From: a virus
Strand: one strand, 5' to 3'
IMG/VR virus record: IMGVR_UViG_3300032285_002672
Coordinates: 1 to 22,336 of that record
Length of the DNA stretch: 22,336 bases
Below the pieces are notes generated by a model, which saw nothing but the letters and a program-made list of their open reading frames with translations, was not told where the DNA came from and made no database searches. A program made the position numbers and the translations under genes. Shown piece by piece: positions 1 to 9,000 of this stretch (position 1 is the first letter of the stretch; every line of letters starts with the position of its first letter).

Positions 1-3000
1 GATACTAGTTTAGTAACACCTCGTTGGATGATCCAAGGGCATGATGGCAGCCAAGTTCTTGCCTATGGCAATTATGATGATAACGGAACAGCTGATTATA
101 GAGATAGTTTAATACTTGAATTAGAAAAAAGAATTTTTAATAATATTAAAGTTAAGTATGATCCTGCAATCTTTGATATTTCAGATATTATACCTAGCTA
201 TAACAGGACTAACGACTATACCTTAGATGAATTTAATCAAGTACTAGCACCAAGTTTTTATAAATGGACATCTTTATCAGGCAGAGATTTTACAAAACCT
301 CTTAGTTATGATATTAATAATTCGTTTACATATAATTATTCTAGTAATGTGGCACCTAATGGTTTACCAGTCCCAGGTTACTGGAGAGGAATTTATCGAT
401 GGATCCTAGATACCGATAGGCCAAATTTATGCCCATGGGAAATGTTAGGGTTTAATATTCAACCTAAATGGTGGGTCGGCGTATATGGCCCAGCACCTTA
501 TACTCAAGACAATTTGCCCATGTGGCAAGATATTAGTGACGGTATGGTTCGCGAGCCAGGAGTCCCAGCAGTTAAAATTAGCAAATATGCAAAATCATTT
601 TTAATAAATCACATTCCTGTTGATAGCAGTGGAAATTTATTAAGCCCTATTGCTTGCGGTCTGGCTGTAGGAACAATCACGCCAAATACTGATAGCAATT
701 TTGTGTTCGGAGATGTTAGCCCAGTTGAAGCCGCATGGCGTAGAAGTAGCCACTATCCTTTTAGTGTAATACTTGCAAGCATATTATTAACTCCTGCAAA
801 AACATTTGGTTTATTGTTAGATAGGAGTAGGATTGTTAGAAATCTTGCAGGCCAGCTAGTATATGCAGACACTATGTTGCGTGTCCGTCCGGCAGATATT
901 TCTATACCGTCGATATACTCAGGAAACACTAGAGTACAAACTGCTGGTATTGTAAATTATATTGTTTCTTATATTCTTAACTATGTTTTTAGTAATAATA
1001 CAAAATCTTATTTAAAATATAAAACTGATTTGCAAACAATGGTTCCTCAGTTATCTTATAGAGTTGGAGCTTTTACTGGAAAAAATCAATTCAATCTATT
1101 ACTAGATTCTAAGACACCGTTAAGTACTGGTAGTGTATTCATACCACAAGAAAATTTTAAAATTATTTTAAATAGCTCAAGCCCAACACAGCGAATAACA
1201 TACAGTGGTGTGATAATAACAAAATTACAAACTGGTTATGAAGTTAAAGGTTACAGTAGAACACAACCTTATTTTGTTTATTATCCACACACGCAATCTG
1301 GTAGTGCAATTAATATTGGCGGAATAAGCGAATCATTTAGTACATGGACTCCTGGACAACAATATGCTGTAGGATCTGTAGTACAGTATAATAATGCATT
1401 TTATCGTGCTACAACACTGGTCGAACCATCTAGTACATTTAATACTTTAATTTTTTCAAAATTATCAACATTGCCTGTAACTGGCGGCGTAACTGCTATT
1501 TTAAGAAAGCGTTGGGACACATCTAGTCCTGTTGTAGTTCCGTACGGAACTGAATTTTATAAAATACAAGATGTGGTTGATTTCTTGCAAGGATACGGCG
1601 AATACTTAAAAAATCAAGGATTTGTATTTGATGATTTTAATTCAAATTTAAAATCAATTTCAAATTGGGATTCAAGTGTTAGAGAATTTATGTTTTGGAC
1701 AACCCAAAACTGGAGTGCCGGACAAGAAAAATGGAGTGATTGGAAACCAGGAGTCCTAGTAGAATATGGATCTGTTGTCAGATACAACGGAGATTACTAT
1801 AGTGCTTTATTTAATTTAGCCGCAACAGATATATTTGATGATACAAAATACAGCAAATTAGATGGGTTAAGCAATGTCGGTAGTAGTGTTATCAGCTTGA
1901 GCCCGAGCGCAAATAAATTAACCTTTCAAACAACTTTAGCAGTAGTTGACGATATTACAAATCAATTTTATGATTATGAAATATCTAAAGTCGACGGCAC
2001 TCCTTTAAGCCCTCAATTCTTGGATTCTTATAGAGAAGGGAATACTGTTAGTTATAGTCCTAGGACCGGTGACGGAATATATGGTGCAACTTTTTATCTA
2101 GTACAACACGAGCAAGTTATTATATTAAACAATTCTACAATTTTTAATGATTTAATTTATAATCCTGAAAGTGGTTATAGACAAGAGCGTTTAAAAGTAT
2201 CGGCCCATGTTAGCTCAAACTGGTATGGCGGATTTGATATACCTGGATTTATTTTCGACCAGGCAAATATACAACAGTGGCAACCTTGGCAAGACTATGC
2301 ACTAGGCGATATTGTTACGTATCAGGGATATTATTATAGCGCACTTACAGCATTACACGGTACACTGGAATTTGATCCAGTATCTTGGACTCGCTTGTTA
2401 TCAAAACCTGTGCCACAACTACTTCCAAATTGGACGTATAAAGCAAGTCAGTTCACAGATTTCTATGAATTAAATGGTGATAATTTCGATACTGGTCAAC
2501 AAACGATGGCACAACATTTAATTGGTTATCAGAAACGCCAATATCTTAGCAATATTATTCAAGATGAAACAAGCGAATTTAAATTTTACCAAGGAATGAT
2601 TCGAGAAAAAGGAACATTAAATGTTCTTAATAAATTGTTTAATGTTTTAAGTAGTGAAAATAAAGAAAGTTTAATATTTTATGAAGAGTGGGCAATTAGA
2701 AGTGGCCGATACGGTGCAACTAATGCATTTGAAAATATTGAATTTATATTAGATGAATCGCAATTTAGAATTAATCCCCAAGGATTTAATTTAACAAATA
2801 TAGTCAATCCTGGATTAAATTTTATTATCCAACAGACTCCTAATGACATTTATCTTAAGCCGTTGGGGTATAATTCGGCACCTTGGCCTGCTTTATCTAA
2901 GTATAATCCTTTTTTACGTAGTGCGGGATATGTGAACACTTCTGATGTATCTTTAGTTTTATCAAAAATAGATGATATTATAAATTCAACAATAGTATTA

Positions 3001-6000
3001 ACAGAAGGGTCGTATGTTTGGGTAACTTTTGATGGTCCTAGCTGGAATGTTTATAGATTCACTAACATGCACATTAGCATTATATCGGCATCTTTGATGG
3101 CAGGTATGTTAACTCTTGAATCCGATAAACCTATCACACTTAATGCCGGCAATTGGATTTATATTTCTCGCCTACCTGTAATAGATGGTTATTATAAAGT
3201 TGTATCAGTGTCGTTAAATAGTTTTGTAGTATCAACTTCGTTGAAATCATTACCAAAACCGTTTAATAATGTTGGCGATGCTATTATACATTCTTTTATA
3301 ACACAAAAAACATCATCGATTGATAATTTAGATATTGTTTTAACACCTAAATTAAATTTAAAAGAATTAATTTGGACTGATGATAGTGGAACTGGATCAT
3401 GGGCAGTTTGGCAATATAATCCAGCTTACAATATTGTACCAATAGGAAATACTCTTCCTAGAGAAAATCTACAGTTTGGTATAGTAATAGGTATGAGTGC
3501 TGACGGCACTATTGCCGCAGTGGCTTCTGGTTATTCGTTTGGCGAGATTATCATTTATGATAAAGTTGGAATTCGTTTAAACTGGACACAGCGACAAGTA
3601 ATTCAAAAAACACAAGGAATTATAACAAACAGGATTTCTGTAGCAAATGATGGTAGTTATATATTACTGTGTAACTGTCTAGATCAAGGTACAGCATTAT
3701 TGTATAAAAAGGATCTTAATAATAATTTTTCTTTCACAGAAGAATTAATAAATCCTGATGCGCAATCGGGCGATGAGTTTGGTTATAGTTCTGCTTTTGG
3801 AAAAGATTATGATGGTAATTTAGTTGTTTATATTTCTGCACCCGGTATTAATACTGTTTACGCTTTTAAATATAATAGAACTGTACAAGCAACATCTGCT
3901 TATAATCCTATAGGAAGTCTCGAATCGATTTTAGCAGTAGAGTCAACAGTCGGTGTCGAAGTCGGCATGGTAGTTTCTGGGATAGGCTTTACAAGTAATC
4001 AAATTGTTACCGAAATAATTAATAGTAAAACTTTACAACTAAGCGGATTACCAGACAGTATTCCTGCCGGTGTAATTAGTTTTTCAACTTTAGGATGGAC
4101 TGAAGATCAGTCATTAAGATTTACATTCCCGTCCGGAATTACAAATTTTGGTAGAAACATATCTTTAAGTGGTGACGGTAATACTATTGCTATAACTGGA
4201 ATCAATAATGCAACTTCTAAAAACGAAGTATTCTTGTTCAAATATACAAGTAACGGATTTGTTTTAATACAAGATCCTATCCTTGGCCCTACAAGCGACA
4301 TTGATTTTGGAAATGTTGTTACTATATCCAATGACGGTACTTATATAGCAATATCTGATGATACTTTAACAGTTGACGGAGTAAATCAAAGAGGCGGCGT
4401 AACTGTTTATGAACTAACAAATAATATATATTCTGTTAATCAAGTATTAACCCCTCACAATCCGGAAACTAATGGTCATTTTGGAAATAAGATTTCTTTT
4501 ATGAACGACTCACAAACACTTGTAGTTTATAGCCAATTTGGAGATAGTTACATTACTACAACGTTTGATTCGGGTGCTACTATTTTTGATAACGGCGATA
4601 CAACATTAACAGTTACACAGCTCAATAGCGGCCGAGTTGATATCTACGATAAGTATGCTAACAAATGGGTATATAGCGAAAGTCTTGCTAAAGTTAATCC
4701 TGTAATCCATGCTGGCAAATTTACAATAGGCGATGTTTATGTAATACTTACGGTAGGTACTACAGATTTTACACTAGTAGGCGCATCTAATAACAAAGTT
4801 GGTGTTTCTTTTACAGCTACAGGAGTTGGTAGTGGAACAGGTACAGCATCTGTTTCTTCTTTGTTATCCTTGGACGGGTATGGTATAGGTTTTGCAGTTG
4901 GCAATAATCAAATATTAATTGGGTCACCCTTTGCAATTGATCAAGGAAAAACAAGCGGTAGTATTTACAACTATGCTAAAGATCCTGATACATTTACTTG
5001 GACAAAATTACACACCGACATAACTAAACCGGATATTAGTAAAATTAAAAAAGCATTTTTATATAATAAATCAACTGGTAATTTAATAACATATCTAGAT
5101 ACAATCGATCCCTTGCAAGGAAAAGTTGCGGGGCCGGCCGAAGAAGAAATTAAATTTAAGGCATTTTATGATCCTGCTATTTACTCTATCGGCGACAGTA
5201 ATATTGTAAATGTAAATGAAGGAACTGCATGGACAAAAGACCAAATTGGTATGCTTTGGTGGGATCTTCGAACTGCAAAATTCATAAATGCATATGAAAA
5301 TGATACATCCTACAGAAATACCAATTGGAATACACTAGCTGTTGGCGCAAGTATTGATATTTATGAATGGGTATCTACAAAATTAAAACCAAGCCAGTGG
5401 GATTTGCAAGCGGATACAACTGCTGGAAATGCGTTAGGCATCAGCGGAAAAACTTTGTATGGTGATACTTCATATTCTACTAGTAAAAAATATAATAACA
5501 TAACAAAAACATATACGACTACATATTATTTCTGGGTTAAAAATAAGAAATTTATTCCTAATATTGCTGGAAGAAATATGTCTGCTCAAGATGTATCAAG
5601 TTTAATAGCAAATCCTCGAGGACAAGGATATACATATCTAGCATTAACTGGTTTAGATTCTTTTAGTTTAGTAAATTCAAAACCTCATCTTAAAGGTACA
5701 GATGCTGTATTAAGTGTTGAATACTGGACAGGTGATCGAATTGACCAGAATGTACACTCGCACTGGAGTATTATTAGCGATGATCCAACAACATATATCC
5801 CTAAAGAAATTGAACAAAAGTGGATTGACAGCTTATGTGGTAGTGATATTGCTGGCCGCCCAGTTCCAGATCCATCATTGCCTCCAAAAATTCGCTACGG
5901 TATTGAAAATAGGCCTCGCCAGGGAATGTTTGTTAATCGATTCGAAGCATTGAAAGAGTTTGTAGAATTAGCAAATCAAATTTTAGCAAAGACGCAAGTA

Positions 6001-9000
6001 GTTGAAACATATGATATTTCAGCACTAGAATCATACGATGCATATCCGGATGCAATTTCTGGATTATATGATGTAACATTTGACACTGATGTTGAATTGT
6101 CATACGCAAACGTTGCAACAGTTTCAAGACCTGTTATTGTTCCAATACCACCGTCAACAACTAACGGAAAGATTGCTGGGGGGATTATTCGTTCTTCTGG
6201 TAAGGGATATACTGTAGCACCATATATTACTGTAACTGGTATCGGTTTTGGAGCAGTAGTTAGAACAATAATCAACTCTAAAGGTCAGATTACTGGAATA
6301 AATGTCATATCTGAAGGAGAAGGATATGATGATACAACAACTTTTTCTATCAGAGACTATAGTGCATTGGTAAAGAGCGATAGTCAGGATGCTGGAACTT
6401 GGAGTATATATTCTTATGATCCAGTACAACAAACATGGTATAGATCTCGTAATCAAGCATACGATGTTAGAAACTACTGGAATTATATTGATTGGTATGC
6501 AACTGGATACAATCAATTTACTGTAGCCGATTTTTCTATTAGTACATTTGCCGACTTAAATTCTATTCAATCGAAAATAGGAGAAGTAGTTAAAGTTAGA
6601 ACAGTTAATACCGGTGGCTGGATGCTTTTATACAAGTATTCAAATTCAACTAGTGTAGATTGGACACAAGTTTATAATGTTGTAGGTATACAAAACGGAA
6701 CAATACAAATAAAATCTACAGTATATCAGCCTACAAATACAACATTGGGATTTGATAATAACATTTTTGATAGTGCAGGGTTTGACCTTGTAGCTGAAGC
6801 AGAACTTAGAATTATTTTAAATTGTTTAAAAAATAATATTTTTATTAATGATTTAAACAGTTCGTACTCTGATTTATTTTTTGCAAGTGTAAGGTATGTT
6901 TATAGTGAACAACCATACGTTGATTGGATATTTAAAACAAGTTTTGTAAAGGCCCAACACAATGTTGGAGCATTAGATCAACCAGTAACATATAAACCAG
7001 ATAACTTATCAAATTTTGAAGATTATGTCAACGAAGTTAAACCTTACAAGACTAAGGTTAGAGAATATGTAAGCAATTACGATAGCATGGAAGTTGCTCA
7101 ATTGCCTATTACTGACTTTGATCTTCAACCGATATATAAAAATAATCAACTTCAAATTTTAAATACATTTGTATCTGACGGAAAAATAAAATCTTATGAT
7201 TCGGGTATATCTGTATATCCTTGGAAGTTTTGGTTAGACAATGTAGGTTTTGAAATCACTGAAATTAATCTAATTGATGGAGGTAGCGGATATTTAACTG
7301 CTCCTGAAGTTGTTATATCAAGCATTAGCGGCTCAGGTGCAACTGCAAGAGCATTTGTTGTAAATGGTTCAGTTAGCAGAATTGTATTATTAACATCTGG
7401 GTCGGGGTATTTAGAAGCTCCTACGATAATATTCAATGGCGGGCTAAAAGCTACAAACGGAGTTACCGCAAGGGCAAGCTCGGTAATTGGTAATAGTGTA
7501 GTAAGAACTAATCTTATTGGAATAAAATTTGATAGGGTTGATCAAAAATATTATATTACACAGTTAACACAAACACAAACTTTTGTAGGATCTGGATCTA
7601 AAGTTCAGTTCCCGTTAACATGGGCACCTGATGGCAAAATTGGAAAAAGTTCTGTAGCAATTAATGGAATTCCTGTATTAAGAGATAGTTACACACTGAA
7701 CGTTGTTAGTAATATGTCCAAAGGTTATACAACATATTCTGGAAACATAACATTTAAATCTCCTCCTACTAAAAATTCTACAATAGTAGTTAATTATAAT
7801 GTCGACCCATCTGTGTTAGGAGCAACAGATAGAATACAATATTATTATAACCCAACAACTGGCCAACTTGGAAAAGATTTAGCACAGCTAATGACAGGAG
7901 TAGATTACGGCGGTGTAATTGTCAACGGTTTAGGATTCCAAATATCTAATGGATGGGATAGTGTTCCGTATTATTCTGACAGATGGGATTCTGGAGATAG
8001 CAATTTCACAGATAATTTATTAGTTGTTGGTCAAAATCCACTTGGCAACCATTCATTAACTTTAAATTATACCCCTAATACTGGTATTCAACTTAACTTG
8101 TATAAAGTTGTATCTGGAACAACTACAATTAGATTAGATGATCCTAATTTTATAGTAAGACAGTTTATAACAAAACTTATCAATGCGTTAACATATGATT
8201 CAGTCTTTGGTACAAATTATCAAAGTATACAAGTAGCCAGAAGTATTTTTAATTTAGTTGTTTCTAACGGATTTAAATCCTCTGAAGCTATTTGGTCAGT
8301 TAATAGTATTAGGTTAGCAATTAAATCAATACCAAGTATTGCATCAAATAATTCGTTAGTTTCTCAAATAACTAATAATACATTGATTATAACAAACATT
8401 ATTGGTGGCGGCCCAGTAATAGCACCTAATTTTGTTAGTGTTCCTGGAAATTCTAACGGAATGATACATGCCGGAACATTATTATTTGATAATATTTCTT
8501 TTATACAAGCTGAAATGATATCATATATCACAGCAACATATCCCAATGCTAATTACAATCATACAGTTTATCAAACAGATGTGCAATATGTGGTGTACAG
8601 TTTAATTTACGATATAATGTACGGTGGCAATAGTCAAACCACTCAAACTGGTTTACAATATTGGTCAACAAATAGTACTTTAAGAACTAGCCTTGCAACT
8701 AAATGGACAAGCATTTATAATCGGTTAACTACGTTAGTTCAAAATGTTGCATCAAATGTTCATGTTACTCCGTTACAAAATACTATAGCACAATATACTA
8801 GCAATGGGTTAACCGGTGGTTCTACAGTTAGTACTAAATTAGGACAATTAACAACAATATTGAAAAACATTGTTAATGCAAGTTCAATCCCTGCTCCAAC
8901 AGCTACGGCTCCTACAACTACTAATTTAACTACGACTCTTCAAAATGCAGTATCTGCAATTTTAGGACAACTTAATCAGTTAACACCACCTAGCAATACA

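Noticed and set aside
5132-5139. GC-rich palindrome GGCCGGCC in AT-rich surroundings
   Set aside because: It encodes the VAGPAEEE linker of the giant protein in frame; a single restriction-type palindrome is not evidence of function.
5714-5953. Plus-strand 79-codon frame inside the giant gene
   Set aside because: It is an alternative frame of a region whose main frame matches known phage-type segments; the translation has no recognisable feature.
5976-6516. Minus-strand open frames of 99 and 120 codons inside the giant gene
   Set aside because: They lie entirely within a convincing plus-strand coding frame, have low-complexity hydrophobic translations, and show no ribosome-binding site or recognisable motif.
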